Shown: positions 25,319-33,999, numbered from the stretch's first letter. The stretch: 64,000 nt of DNA from Flavisphingomonas formosensis (GCF_009755815.1 NZ_WRPK01000006.1:186001-250000), one strand, 5' to 3'. Made by a program: numbers and translations. Notes: generated by a model not told the origin, from the letters alone.

Positions 25319-28012
25319 TTACCGCGCGCGGCGGTCCTCATTGAACAGGCTGATTGCGCGGGCGCGCCGGTCCACGCCGAGCTTGACGAAGATATTCTTG
25401 AGATGGAATTTCACCGTGTGCTCGGTCATGTCGAGGGCACGGGCGATCTCCTTGTTGGTCAGCCCCTGCGCCAGCTGCTCCATCACCTCGATCTCGCGCG
25501 CGCTGAGATGCATGGCATCCTGGGCGGTGCTGCGCGCGGGCGTTGCGCTGGCTTCGGTGATTTCCGACAGGAAGGCGGCCTCCAGCGGGAATTGGCCTTC
25601 CTGCCACAAGCGTCGGCGCAGCCGGCCAAGGACGGGGATGAGATCCGGCACGGCCCGGAAAGGCTGGGCAATCCGGTCGTCGACCGCAAGGCCCAGTCCG
25701 CGGCGGATATCCTCTTCCGCGCCCTGCTCATCGCCGAGCCGCATGGCGATCGAGGCCCTGAGCAGCAACGCCCGTATCTCATAGGGTCTCGTGCCCAATT
25801 GCGCGGCAATGGCGACCAGATCGCTCGCGATCACGCGTGCCTGCTCAGGCGCGCTGCCGAGGTGCCAATGCGCCAGCGCATGTCCGACGTCCTGATAGGG
25901 GCGCCAATTCTCGGGCGCGTGCCGCCAGCAGCCGGGTGGATATCGCTGCTCCAGGCGCGCGGCGATTCCCGCATCCCCTTCACCGGTCCACAGGGTGAAG
26001 AGAAGGCGCTGGGCGTCCACGATCGCTGCCAGCCGCCTGAAGCCGCGCATGGCGATCAGCCGTTCGCCGTCGGCGATGATGGCTTCCATCGCCGGGCCAT
26101 CGCCGACCGCCCGGGCCAGCTGGAAGCGGGTGTCGAGGCCGGTGGAATAGACGTCGAACCAGCCATCATAGTCGCAAACATGCCGGAACGCCTGCTCCAG
26201 CTCCTCTGCGGGAAGGGATACGGTGCCGGTCGACCAGAAGTGGACGGCGCTCATCAGCAGGTCGGAAATCGCCTTGAGTCCGCTGTCTGCCCCGAAATTT
26301 TCGCTCGCCATCGCCTGGGCCTGGGCGAGATAGGCCGAGGCGGTACGCACTTGGCCGCGATAGAGGCTGGCGAGGCCGGCATGGAGATAGCAATAGTTGA
26401 GCCCGAGCACCGAGTTGGCGGAACGCATCGCCGCCATCGCCTGCCTCGCCAAGCTTTCCGCCTCCTCGAACCTGCCCACGCAGAGCGCGCCCACCGCGCC
26501 TGCGCAGTCGAGCACGCCGCGCGTCAGGCCGTCTGCGTCGGGGAAGGTCGCGCGCAGCTGGTGGAAGGATTCGAGAAAGGGCAGGTCGATGGAATTATCC
26601 TCATAGACCCGGATGAGCATTCCGACATTGACCGCGTCCCGCCCGGACTCATCGAGCTCGCGCCAACCGGTGGCGCCGTCCGCCAGTTCGTCGCCGACCA
26701 GATCGAACGTCGCACGGGCCTGTTCGAGATGGCCGAGCTTGAGATGCAGATAGGCTTCGGCCAGCAGAAGCCTCGGCCGGCCCAGACGCTCGGCATGGGG
26801 AATGAACTCGAGCAGCTGATTGAGCTGCGCCATGCCGCCGAACAGGATGAGGCGCCAGCCCCCCGCTGCCTCCACCAAGGCGCTGCAGCGTTCGAAATCG
26901 CCTGCGGCGCGGGCATGGCGAACCGCCTCGGTCAGCAGGCCGGACTGTTCGAACGCTTGCGAGGCGCGCAGGTGCAGTTCGGCGACCATGCCGGGGCGCC
27001 GCTGACGCAGCAGGCCCTGCAGATATTCTGCGAACAAATGATGATAGCGGAACCAGATATTGTCGGCGTCGAGTGGCGTGAGCAACGACTGGAGCGGATC
27101 GAGCCGCTCGATCATGCGCCAGCTATCGGATCGCTGGCGAACGGAATCGGTGATTTCCGCATTGAATTTTTCGAGTATCGACGTCTCGATCAGGAAATCC
27201 ACGACATCGTCGGGCAAGGTGCGCAGGACCTGATCGGCCAGGAAGCTGGAGAGATGGCCGCCGCGCGCGGTGAGCCGCGCGAGGGGCAGGGGTTCGCTAC
27301 CTTGCTGGAGAAGCAGGAGCCGTGCGAGCTGCAGGGCGACCGGCCACCCTTCCGCCTGGGCGAGCAGCTCGGCAAATTCGGGCGGCGCCGGGACGCCCTC
27401 GAGCAAAAGACGCGCCTCGCCCTCGGTGAAGCGCATCATGTCGCTCGACACTTCGGCGGCGAGACCGGAGGCAAGCAAGGTCGGCACGTTGATCCGGGGA
27501 CGCGTCCGACTGCCGAGAACGAGGCGCGTATCCTGTGGGAGAAGCGCGATGACCCGGGTCATCAAGGCGTCGATCTCGGGCGTGGCGGCGCGATGATAGT
27601 CGTCGAGGATGATGACAAGCGGCGCGCCACCGTCGGCGATGCCGGCGATCAGCCCGCGCATCGCCGATTCGATCGTGAGCTCGCCCAGCGTCTGATCGGC
27701 CTGGGCAAGAAGGCGCGACATGTCGACGCCGGCGGCCGCGACGGAGTGGATCAGCCCGACCAGCAGATTGCGGGGATTCGTGTCGGTATCGTCGAGAGTG
27801 AGCCAGGCGACGCAGTGGCCGGTGCGCATCAGGGCGGCCCGCCATTGCGCAAGCATCGTGGACTTGCCGAAGCCCGCAGGCGCCGTTGCGAGGACGAGGC
27901 GGACATGCATCACGGCATCGAGCGCGCTGATCAATCGCGGGCGCTCGACGACTGTTGCGGGCTGCCGCGGCACCTCCAGCTTGAGCTGCAGCATGGCATC
28001 GGGATCGATCAC
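25319..28012 (-). CDS. MalT/LuxR-type ATP-dependent transcriptional activator
   Basis: A protein of 897 residues with a STAND NTPase at the N-terminus (Walker A APAGFGKST around residues 44-52; LVIILDDYH as Walker B), a long TPR-like helical middle, and a C-terminal LuxR HTH (LSAREIEVMEQLAQGLTNKEI, then HTVKFHLKNIFVKLGV). Such proteins are large switches activated by a small inducer plus ATP. Being immediately upstream of the receptor and hydantoinase genes on the same strand, it is the probable activator of that cluster, and possibly of the wider 25-57 kb region. The start at 28012 is GTG; the ATG at 27994 is an equally plausible start. Confidence 0.9.
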   Translation of the reverse strand: MIDPDAMLQLKLEVPRQPATVVERPRLISALDAVMHVRLVLATAPAGFGKSTMLAQWRAALMRTGHCVAWLTLDDTDTNPRNLLVGLIHSVAAAGVDMSRLLAQADQTLGELTIESAMRGLIAGIADGGAPLVIILDDYHRAATPEIDALMTRVIALLPQDTRLVLGSRTRPRINVPTLLASGLAAEVSSDMMRFTEGEARLLLEGVPAPPEFAELLAQAEGWPVALQLARLLLLQQGSEPLPLARLTARGGHLSSFLADQVLRTLPDDVVDFLIETSILEKFNAEITDSVRQRSDSWRMIERLDPLQSLLTPLDADNIWFRYHHLFAEYLQGLLRQRRPGMVAELHLRASQAFEQSGLLTEAVRHARAAGDFERCSALVEAAGGWRLILFGGMAQLNQLLEFIPHAERLGRPRLLLAEAYLHLKLGHLEQARATFDLVGDELADGATGWRELDESGRDAVNVGMLIRVYEDNSIDLPFLESFHQLRATFPDADGLTRGVLDCAGAVGALCVGRFEEAESLARQAMAAMRSANSVLGLNYCYLHAGLASLYRGQVRTASAYLAQAQAMASENFGADSGLKAISDLLMSAVHFWSTGTVSLPAEELEQAFRHVCDYDGWFDVYSTGLDTRFQLARAVGDGPAMEAIIADGERLIAMRGFRRLAAIVDAQRLLFTLWTGEGDAGIAARLEQRYPPGCWRHAPENWRPYQDVGHALAHWHLGSAPEQARVIASDLVAIAAQLGTRPYEIRALLLRASIAMRLGDEQGAEEDIRRGLGLAVDDRIAQPFRAVPDLIPVLGRLRRRLWQEGQFPLEAAFLSEITEASATPARSTAQDAMHLSAREIEVMEQLAQGLTNKEIARALDMTEHTVKFHLKNIFVKLGVDRRARAISLFNEDRRAR

Positions 28013-28247
28013 GGCTGACGGACCACTGAAAGGGGGGATTGCGGATCCCTAACGTGGCCACGGGCGAAGGCCAATGCAACAGCGTTGCGCGAGGGCCGCC
28101 TTACGAGGCGCGCGGCGTGTCTTGCGCGCTGCCATGCCCGATGCGCGACCATCTCGCCTCCGACCCGACAGGATGATCGTTCGTCGCAGCGCCCTCGGAT
28201 CGGCTTGACCTTCCCTTCGCCGCCAATCCTGCCTATGTCACTGGGTG

Positions 28248-28670
28248 ATGAGCTCCAGGATCGACATCGAGGCTCTCTGCGCCACCAAGGGACTGCGTAT
28301 CACCGAGCAGAGGCGGGTGATCGCACAGGTGCTGTCGGATTCGGGCGACCATCCTGACGTCGAGGCTCTGCATGCGCGCGCTTCGGCCATCGATCCGGGA
28401 ATTTCGATCGCCACCGTCTATCGCACGGTGCGGCTGTTCGAAGAGGCTGGCATATTGGAGCGACACGAGTTCGGCGACGGCCGCTCGCGCTACGAGCCCG
28501 CGCCCGAGGTTCATCACGATCATCTGATCAATGTCGAAACCGGCGAAGTGACCGAGTTCGTGGATCTCGAGCTGGAACAGCTTCAGAAGCGCATTGCAGA
28601 GCGGCTGGGCTACCGGCTGGTCGATCACCGTATGGAGCTTTACGGAGTCCGGCTCGATCGCAAGTCCTGA
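28248..28670 (+). CDS. fur: Fur-family metalloregulator
   Basis: A protein of 140 residues with the Fur fold: N-terminal winged helix (LRITEQRRVIAQVL, ISIATVYRTVRLFEEAGI) and a dimerisation domain with the metal-site stretch HHDHLI. The two CxxC structural-zinc motifs of enterobacterial Fur are absent (NVETGEV at that place), as in alphaproteobacterial Fur/Mur proteins. It probably controls iron-responsive genes. A GTG one codon earlier (28245) is possible. It is not obviously part of an operon; it may be the genome's Fur or a local paralogue controlling the TonB-linked cluster. Confidence 0.85.
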   Translation: MSSRIDIEALCATKGLRITEQRRVIAQVLSDSGDHPDVEALHARASAIDPGISIATVYRTVRLFEEAGILERHEFGDGRSRYEPAPEVHHDHLINVETGEVTEFVDLELEQLQKRIAERLGYRLVDHRMELYGVRLDRKS

Positions 28671-29107
28671 GCGGCACTGTCTTCTCCGGCGCCGTCGGCA
28701 GGCGCGCTGCGACTGACATGGCTTTGGATGATTTGAGAGCGGGATGTGACGAGTCAATCGTCATCGCCGCTCCGGAAAAATGATGGTGAAATTCAATTCC
28801 ATTTCGGCATGCGCTCATCGCTGTTCGTGGTCGTCACCATCATCGCTATATCGTGATCACGATTGTTCCGGATCGATCAATATTTGATGATCGTGGAACA
28901 AGTATCACCAGCGACCGCATACGGCGACCTGTTGCTCGGCAAACATTGCCTTCGCGGTCTTTCAGAACCTCCGTTTCCGCGGAAGCGACACTGACGGCCA
29001 TGCCGCCCCGCGCGCGCGGTGGACATGACGGTGGGCTATAAATTCTGATAGGGGGTGTGGCGTGCTATCGGCTCTCCCCATGGCGGCGGCGGATGGTATA
29101 GGGGGGC
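28671..29107. other. 437-base gap rich in short palindromes
   Basis: No gene is apparent. It is locally AT-richer than the flanks (28840-28910) and contains a 14-bp perfect palindrome (28850-28863), an overlapping inverted repeat (28863-28901) and, nearer the SDR, the partial dyad CTATAA-ATTC-TGATAG at 29036-29051. I take it as the control region of the SDR at 29108. Confidence 0.5.
28850..28901. promoter_or_regulatory. overlapping palindrome and inverted repeat, candidate operator
   Basis: ATCGTGATCACGAT at 28850-28863 is a perfect 14-bp palindrome. Overlapping it, TTGTTCC (28863-28869) and GGAACAA (28895-28901) form 7-bp arms around an AT-rich centre which is itself nearly palindromic. Neither matches a Fur box that I recognise. 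It is probably a protein-binding site for an unknown regulator. Confidence 0.4.
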
Positions 29108-29866
29108 ATGCTGATCGATCTCACGGGCCGCGCCGCCCTCGTCACCGGCGCATCGAGTGGCCTCGGCGCGCATTTCGCCGAGGTGCTGGCCAAGGCCGGC
29201 GCCCATGTCGCCATTGCCGCACGCCGGACCGACCGGCTGGAGGCACTGGCGGCGCGTCTGGCCGATGCCGGGCGGACGGTGACCGTGATCGAGATGGACG
29301 TCGCCGATCGCGCGTCGATCGCGGCCGCCATCGAGCGCGCCGAAGATGCGCTCGGGCGGATCGACATCCTCGTCAACAATGCCGGCGTCACCCGCACCAA
29401 GCCCGCGCTGGATTATGATGAGGAAGATTTCGACGAGATCGTCGATGTCAACTTGCGCGGTGCCTTTCTCGTCGCGCAGCGCGTCGCGCGCGCCATGCAG
29501 GGATCGGGCGGCGGATCGATCGTCAACATCGCTTCGATCCTCGGTCTGCGCCAGGCCGGTCAGGTCGCCTCCTATGCCATCTCCAAGGCCGGCGTGATTC
29601 AGATGACCAAGGTGCAGGCGCTCGAATGGGCGCGGCACGGCATTCGCGTCAACGCAATCGCGCCGGGCTATGTCGATACCGAACTCAACGCCGATTTCTG
29701 GGAGTCCGATGCCGGCAAGGCGCTGGTCAAGCGCATCCCCCAGCGCCGCCTCGGCCGGCTCGAGGATCTCGATGGCGCGCTGCTGCTGCTGGCTTCGGAG
29801 CTGTCCGCCTACATGACCGGCTCCGTCATCACCGTCGACGGCGGCCACCTCGTATCCACGCTGTGA
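29108..29866 (+). CDS. short-chain dehydrogenase/reductase (SDR)
   Basis: A classical SDR of 252 residues: cofactor motif TGASSGLG at about residue 13, NNAG near 90, catalytic Ser in VNIASILG, Tyr and Lys in YAISKAG, and a C-terminal TGSVITVDGG. It oxidises or reduces a hydroxyl/keto group with NAD(P). Downstream, 15 bases away, lies the SDR remnant (29882). The promoter contains an ATTCTGATAGG sequence shared with the SDR gene at 41580. The substrate is unknown; its place at the head of the catabolic region suggests a hydroxy-intermediate. Confidence 0.9.
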   Translation: MLIDLTGRAALVTGASSGLGAHFAEVLAKAGAHVAIAARRTDRLEALAARLADAGRTVTVIEMDVADRASIAAAIERAEDALGRIDILVNNAGVTRTKPALDYDEEDFDEIVDVNLRGAFLVAQRVARAMQGSGGGSIVNIASILGLRQAGQVASYAISKAGVIQMTKVQALEWARHGIRVNAIAPGYVDTELNADFWESDAGKALVKRIPQRRLGRLEDLDGALLLLASELSAYMTGSVITVDGGHLVSTL

Positions 29867-29881
29867 CGATGGGAGCAGGAG

Positions 29882-29983
29882 ATGCGTGAGGCGCACCCGC
29901 CGCTGGCCGGCCGCGTGGCGATCATCCCCGCGATGCGCAAGGCCGGCGGCGGGTCGATCACCAACGGCGCAAAGGGATGCTGA
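29882..29983 (+). pseudogene. SDR remnant with internal deletion
   Basis: A 33-residue open frame with an excellent ribosome site (GGAGCAGGAG directly before ATG). It starts HPPLAGRVAIIP, like an SDR N-terminus (xLAGRVAIITGA), then jumps to AMRKAGGGSITNGAKG, which resembles the segment before the catalytic serine (MRxAGGGSIVN). The roughly 110 residues between are missing and the frame stops soon after. This reads as an SDR gene collapsed by an internal deletion just behind an intact SDR. Confidence 0.5.
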
Positions 29984-30008
29984 CTTTCAGCAGGATGACA
30001 GGAAGAGA

Positions 30009-31094
30009 TCAAGCCGCCGCAAGATAGTCCCTGCGCGCGGCGCGGGCGTCGCCGAACAGGCGGGAGAGCAGCGTGATCCGCTTGTGGCCATGGCCGATCG
30101 CCAGCTCATCGGTGATGCCCATGCCGCCATGGAACTGCACGCATTCATGCGCCAGCATGATCGCCGCCTCGCCGACGAACGCCTTGGCCGCCGCGATGGC
30201 CTTGTGCCGGCCGGCGCCCTCTTCCGTTGCCTTCAGCAGCAGCGAGCGGGATTGCTCCACCGCGAGGTAGAGCCGCGCCATGCGATGCTGGATGGTTTGG
30301 AAGCGGCCGATCTCGGTGCCGAACTGACGACGGGTGCGGACATGGTCGAGCGTGTCGCCGAGCAGGCGTTCCATGATGCCGAGCATCTCGCAGGCTGCGG
30401 CAAAGCGCGCATCGGCGGCCAGCTCGGAAAGGCCGGTGGTGCCGAGCGGCATGATCCGATCCGCCGCGACCGCAAGGCCGTCGGCCTCGACCCACGCGGC
30501 GATCGAACCGTCGAGCAGCCGAACGTCGCGCCGGACGAGGCCGGGCGTATCGGCAGCCAGCGCGACGAGCACCGGTTCCCCCTCCCGCATCGCCACGAGC
30601 AGAAAGGCGTCGCAGCCCGCTCCGTCGAGCGCGAAGCCGGGCTCAATCGTCAGCCGTCCGTTCGATAGCTGTGCCCGTGGCGTACAGGCCATGCCGATGC
30701 CCTCGTCGGGCAGGAGGAGGGACCAGCGCGCCGTGCCGGCCGTCAGTGTTGGCAGCCATTCCGCCCGCTGCATCGCATTCCCGTGGCGTGCCAGCGCCGG
30801 CGCGCAGAACAGGATTGCGCTCAGCACCGGTTCGACGACGAGGCCGCGCCCGATCTCGGTCATCAAGGTCATCACGTCGCGCGGGCCGCCGCCGAGGCCC
30901 CCGTCCGCTTCCGGCAGCGGCAGTGCGAACAGGCCGAGCTCGGCAAGCATATCCCAGTTCTCGGCGCCGAAGCCCGCCATGCCCTGGCGATAGGACCGCC
31001 GCCGCTCCACATCGTAGCGATCCGCTACGAAGCGCTGCAGCGCATCCCGCAGCATCGACTGTTCCTCGGAAAGGCTGAAATCCACCATCACCAT
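30009..31094 (-). CDS. acyl-CoA dehydrogenase (type a of an a/b pair)
   Basis: A protein of 361 residues in the acyl-CoA dehydrogenase family: N-terminal helical domain (LSEEQSMLRDALQRFVADRY), a middle beta domain, and the C-terminal helical FAD domain with RRQFGTEIGRFQTIQHRMA and QFHGGMGITDE. It lacks the YEG-type catalytic Glu near the end, as expected of one subunit of a heteromeric enzyme. It is the paralogue of the gene at 48980 and is divergent from the DUF35-thiolase-dehydrogenase operon at 31221, whose third gene (32797) is the likely partner. Two adjacent ATGs (31094, 31088) are possible. It would introduce an a,b-double bond in a CoA thioester. Confidence 0.85.
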   Translation of the reverse strand: MVMVDFSLSEEQSMLRDALQRFVADRYDVERRRSYRQGMAGFGAENWDMLAELGLFALPLPEADGGLGGGPRDVMTLMTEIGRGLVVEPVLSAILFCAPALARHGNAMQRAEWLPTLTAGTARWSLLLPDEGIGMACTPRAQLSNGRLTIEPGFALDGAGCDAFLLVAMREGEPVLVALAADTPGLVRRDVRLLDGSIAAWVEADGLAVAADRIMPLGTTGLSELAADARFAAACEMLGIMERLLGDTLDHVRTRRQFGTEIGRFQTIQHRMARLYLAVEQSRSLLLKATEEGAGRHKAIAAAKAFVGEAAIMLAHECVQFHGGMGITDELAIGHGHKRITLLSRLFGDARAARRDYLAAA

Positions 31095-31095
31095 G

Positions 31096-31115
31096 GTCCC
31101 TGATTATGCAGGGAC
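31096..31115. promoter_or_regulatory. hairpin in the leader of the dehydrogenase gene
   Basis: GTCCCTG and CAGGGAC, 7-base arms with a 6-base loop, lie directly before the start of the minus-strand acyl-CoA dehydrogenase. On the mRNA the hairpin would overlap the ribosome-binding region, so it might dampen translation; alternatively it is an operator half of the divergent promoter. Confidence 0.3.
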
Positions 31116-31142
31116 ATTGGCAGCCGCGGCAGTTTCTGGCTT

Positions 31143-31158
31143 CTAGCCTATGGGATAG
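31143..31158. promoter_or_regulatory. candidate operator, CTANCC-N4-GGNTAG palindrome
   Basis: CTAGCC-TATG-GGATAG, centred between the divergent starts at 31094 and 31221. The arms have the same form as the palindromes at 25295 and 34000. It suggests joint control of both transcription units by one dimeric regulator. Confidence 0.45.
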
Positions 31159-31169
31159 CGCCGCGCCGC

Positions 31170-31185
31170 CTAGCCTCGTTGCTAG
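31170..31185. promoter_or_regulatory. second candidate operator in the same divergent promoter
   Basis: CTAGCC-TCGT-TGCTAG, 27 bases (about 2.5 helical turns) from the previous palindrome. One arm position deviates from CTANCC-N4-GGNTAG. Tandem placement in a divergent promoter is typical of regulator sites. Confidence 0.4.
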
Positions 31186-31220
31186 TCCACCGCGAGGGCA
31201 CCGCGCGCTAAGCGTCCGGC

Positions 31221-31652
31221 ATGACACAGACTGCCATCGCCCCGATCGCCGAGACGCTGTTCCTCGCCGAGCCCGTCGTCCGCCTGATCGGTGGGCAGCA
31301 CCGGGAAAGCGGCCGGATCGTCTTTCCCTGCCCGCCGGACGACTCGTTCGAGCCGGTTCCGCTGTCGCCACGCGGCACGCTCTGGTCCTACACCGTCCAG
31401 CGCTTCCGCCCGAAGACGCCGCCCTATCGCGGGCCGGAGGCGTTCGAGCCGTTCGCGCTCGGTTATGTCGAGCTGCCGGGCGAGGTGATCGTCGAGACGC
31501 GGATCGTGGACGTGCCGTTCGAGGCGCTACGGATCGGCATGCCGATGGTGGCGACCGCGGTGCCGTTCGGCGCGGACGATGGCGGGGAACCGCGCCTCAT
31601 CTATGCCTTCACCGCCGACGCCATCACCATCGACCAGGGAGCGGAGCAATGA
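31221..31652 (+). CDS. DUF35 OB-fold protein with degenerate zinc ribbon
   Basis: A protein of 143 residues related to the Zn-ribbon/OB-fold (DUF35) partners of thiolase-like enzymes. The OB-fold is clear (SPRGTLWSYTVQRFRP, PFALGYVELPGEVIVETRI), but the ribbon retains only one of four cysteines (C37 in VFPCPPDD; GGQHRESG at the first pair). The DUF35 subunit usually shapes the CoA-binding site of its lipid-transfer-protein partner. The stop overlaps the thiolase start by 4 bases (ATGA), consistent with an obligate complex. It is the first gene of the plus-strand operon 31221-33972. Confidence 0.8.
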   Translation: MTQTAIAPIAETLFLAEPVVRLIGGQHRESGRIVFPCPPDDSFEPVPLSPRGTLWSYTVQRFRPKTPPYRGPEAFEPFALGYVELPGEVIVETRIVDVPFEALRIGMPMVATAVPFGADDGGEPRLIYAFTADAITIDQGAEQ

Positions 31653-32794
31653 GGGACGTGTTCATCGTCGGGGTCGGCATCCATCCCTTCGGGCGGACCG
31701 ACGCGCGCACCGGCCTGCAGCAGGGCGCCTATGCGGTGCGCCAGGCGCTGGCCGACGCAGGGGTAACGTGGGGGGACATGCAGTTCGCCTATGGCGGATC
31801 AGATGCGGCCGGCAATGCCGACACGATGGTCGGCGATCTCGGCCTCACCGGCTTGCCGTTCGTCAACGTCTCCAATGGCTGTGCGACCGGCGGATCGGCC
31901 CTGTTTGGCGCCCATAATGCGATCCGCTCGGGCGAGTTCGATCTCGGCATCGCGGTCGGCTTCGACAAGCATCCGCGCGGCGCCTTCAACCCGCTGCCGG
32001 CGGATTGGAGCCTGCCGGACTGGTATGGCGATGTCGGCCTGATGGTGACCACGCAATTCTTCGCGATGAAGATCCGGCGCTACATGGATCGCTTCGGCAT
32101 CACCGAGCGGAGCCTCGTGCGCGTTGCGGAAAAGGCGTTCCGCAACGGGACGCTCGCCGATCACGCTTGGCGTCGCAGCCCGGTGGATGCCGAGACGATC
32201 GCCAATTCCCAGATGGTGAGCGATCCGCTGACCAAATATATGTTCTGCTCCCCCGCCGAGGGCGGCGTCGCGCTGGTGCTGGCCAGCGAGAAGCGGGCAC
32301 AGGCGCTGGGCGGAATGAAGGTGCGGCTCCGCTCGGTCGCGGTGCGCAGCCGTCCGGCGGGCTCTTTCGAAGTGTTCGCGCCGATGGTCGATATCGACAA
32401 TGGCGGATCGGCCACCCGCCTCGCCTCGGGCGCGGCATTCGAGATGGCGGGCGTGGGGCCGGGCGATATCGACGTCGCGCAGCTCCAGGATACCGAATCC
32501 GGTGCGGAGATCATGCACATGGCCGAGAACGGCTTCTGCGCCGACGGCGAGCAGGAGCAGTGGCTGGCCGAGGGCCGCACGGAGATCGGCGGGGCGCTGC
32601 CGGTCAACACCGATGGCGGCTGCCTGGCCTGCGGTGAGCCGATCGGCGCGTCGGGGCTGCGCCAGGTCTATGAGAATGCGCTGCAGCTCGCCGGCCGCGC
32701 CGGCGCGCGCCAGGTGCCGGGCGGGCCGCGGCTGGGCTATAGCCATGTCTATGGCGCGCCGGGCGTGTCCGGCGTCGCGATCCTCGAGCGCTGA
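31649..32794 (+). CDS. thiolase-fold acetyl-CoA acetyltransferase / lipid-transfer protein
   Basis: A protein of 381 residues of the SCP-x/thiolase-like family. The nucleophilic Cys is present at C78 in VSNGCATGGSALFG, and the late GGCLACGEPIGASG supplies the second cysteine region and glycine loop. It would cleave a 3-ketoacyl-CoA by thiolysis. ATG 31649 overlaps the DUF35 stop; the open frame extends far upstream to 31106 without a start that makes sense. It is followed after 2 bases by an acyl-CoA dehydrogenase, so oxidation and cleavage steps are encoded together. Confidence 0.85.
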   Translation: MRDVFIVGVGIHPFGRTDARTGLQQGAYAVRQALADAGVTWGDMQFAYGGSDAAGNADTMVGDLGLTGLPFVNVSNGCATGGSALFGAHNAIRSGEFDLGIAVGFDKHPRGAFNPLPADWSLPDWYGDVGLMVTTQFFAMKIRRYMDRFGITERSLVRVAEKAFRNGTLADHAWRRSPVDAETIANSQMVSDPLTKYMFCSPAEGGVALVLASEKRAQALGGMKVRLRSVAVRSRPAGSFEVFAPMVDIDNGGSATRLASGAAFEMAGVGPGDIDVAQLQDTESGAEIMHMAENGFCADGEQEQWLAEGRTEIGGALPVNTDGGCLACGEPIGASGLRQVYENALQLAGRAGARQVPGGPRLGYSHVYGAPGVSGVAILER

Positions 32795-32796
32795 GC

Positions 32797-33972
32797 ATGG
32801 CGCTGTCCTTTGCGCCGGAGGAGGAGCGGTTCCGCGAGGAGGTGCGCGCCTTCCTCGACGAGCATCTGTCCGAGCGGCTGCGCCGCGGCGCGCGGCTGAC
32901 CTCCGGGGTCTTCGCCGAACCGGATATCGCCGCCGAATGGCAGCGCATCCTCGAGGAAAAGGGCTGGCTGGTCTATCACTGGCCGGAATCCGCCGGCGGG
33001 CCGGGCTGGTCGCCGATCCAGCGCTACATCTTCGAGAAAGAATGCGCCGAGGCCGGTGCTCCGGTGCTGCCCGGCATGGGTCTGAAGCTGGTGGGGCCTG
33101 TGCTCTATAGCTTCGGCACCGAGGCGCAGAAGCAGCTTTATCTGCCTGTGCTGCGCGAGGGGCGGGATTTCTGGGCGCAGGGCTTTTCCGAGCCCGGCTC
33201 CGGCTCCGATCTTGCGAGCTTGCGCACACGCGCGGTGCGCGATGGCGATCATTATGTCGTCACCGGCTCCAAGATCTGGACGACCCAAGCGCAGCATGCG
33301 AATCGGCTGTTCTGCCTCGTGCGGACCGATGCGCGGGTGAAGGCGCAGCAGGGCATCAGCTTCCTGCTGATCGACATGGTCACGCCCGGCATCACCGTCC
33401 GCCCGATCCTCAGCGCGTCGGGAGATCACGAGGTCAACGAGGTCTTCCTCGACGATGTCCGCGTGCCTGCGGAAAACCTTGTTGGCGAGGAAGGGCAGGG
33501 TTGGACGATCGCCAAGTTCCTGCTCGAGAATGAGCGCGGCGGCAGCTGCTACGCGCCGGGCCTTATCGCCGACATCGACCGGCTGACCGGGCCGGCGGAG
33601 CTGGACCGCCATGACCCGGATCGGCTGGCCCGCATCCGCATCGCGGCGGAGGCGCTGGAAGTGACGGAGTTGCGCATCCTGGCGGCGATGCAGCAGGGCG
33701 AGGATCCCGGTGCGCTCGCCGCCACCACCAAGCTGCTCGCTTCCGAGATCCGTCAGGATCTGGAACAGTTCGTGAGCGAGGCATTCGGCTATCGCGGCCT
33801 GCAGCTTCCCGCCGAACGGCCCTTCTACGGCGACGCGATCCCGCAGCCGATCGGCTGCGAGGAGGCGCAGGTGGCGGGCGCGCGCTATCTCAACAGCCGA
33901 GCCTGGTCGATCTTCGGCGGCACCAGCGAGATCCAGCTCGGCATCATCGCGCGCGCAGCGCTGGGGCTGTGA
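32797..33972 (+). CDS. acyl-CoA dehydrogenase (type b of an a/b pair)
   Basis: A protein of 391 residues with the complete three-domain acyl-CoA dehydrogenase fold: LSERLRRGARLTSGV in the N-terminal domain, QGFSEPGSGSDLASLRTRA (FAD/substrate loop), TGSKIWTTQAQHANR, and the C-terminal SIFGGTSEIQ, where Gly replaces the Glu of a YEG motif. It is a close paralogue of the gene at 47609. It probably forms a heteromeric enzyme with the divergent gene at 30009, as known for ChsE-type dehydrogenases of steroid side chains. Start two bases after the thiolase stop. Confidence 0.9.
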   Translation: MALSFAPEEERFREEVRAFLDEHLSERLRRGARLTSGVFAEPDIAAEWQRILEEKGWLVYHWPESAGGPGWSPIQRYIFEKECAEAGAPVLPGMGLKLVGPVLYSFGTEAQKQLYLPVLREGRDFWAQGFSEPGSGSDLASLRTRAVRDGDHYVVTGSKIWTTQAQHANRLFCLVRTDARVKAQQGISFLLIDMVTPGITVRPILSASGDHEVNEVFLDDVRVPAENLVGEEGQGWTIAKFLLENERGGSCYAPGLIADIDRLTGPAELDRHDPDRLARIRIAAEALEVTELRILAAMQQGEDPGALAATTKLLASEIRQDLEQFVSEAFGYRGLQLPAERPFYGDAIPQPIGCEEAQVAGARYLNSRAWSIFGGTSEIQLGIIARAALGL

Positions 33973-33999
33973 AGGACGGAGGTGATGACGCGCATCGAG

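Noticed and set aside
25403-28018. Plus-strand open frame of 871 codons
   Set aside because: It is fully antisense to the MalT/LuxR gene, which has clear domains. The antisense translation has no domain; long shadow frames are expected in GC-rich genes.
28248-28670. Fur as part of the hydantoinase cluster
   Set aside because: It is on the opposite strand with its own spacing of over 200 bases and no shared site that I can show, so I list it as a separate gene.
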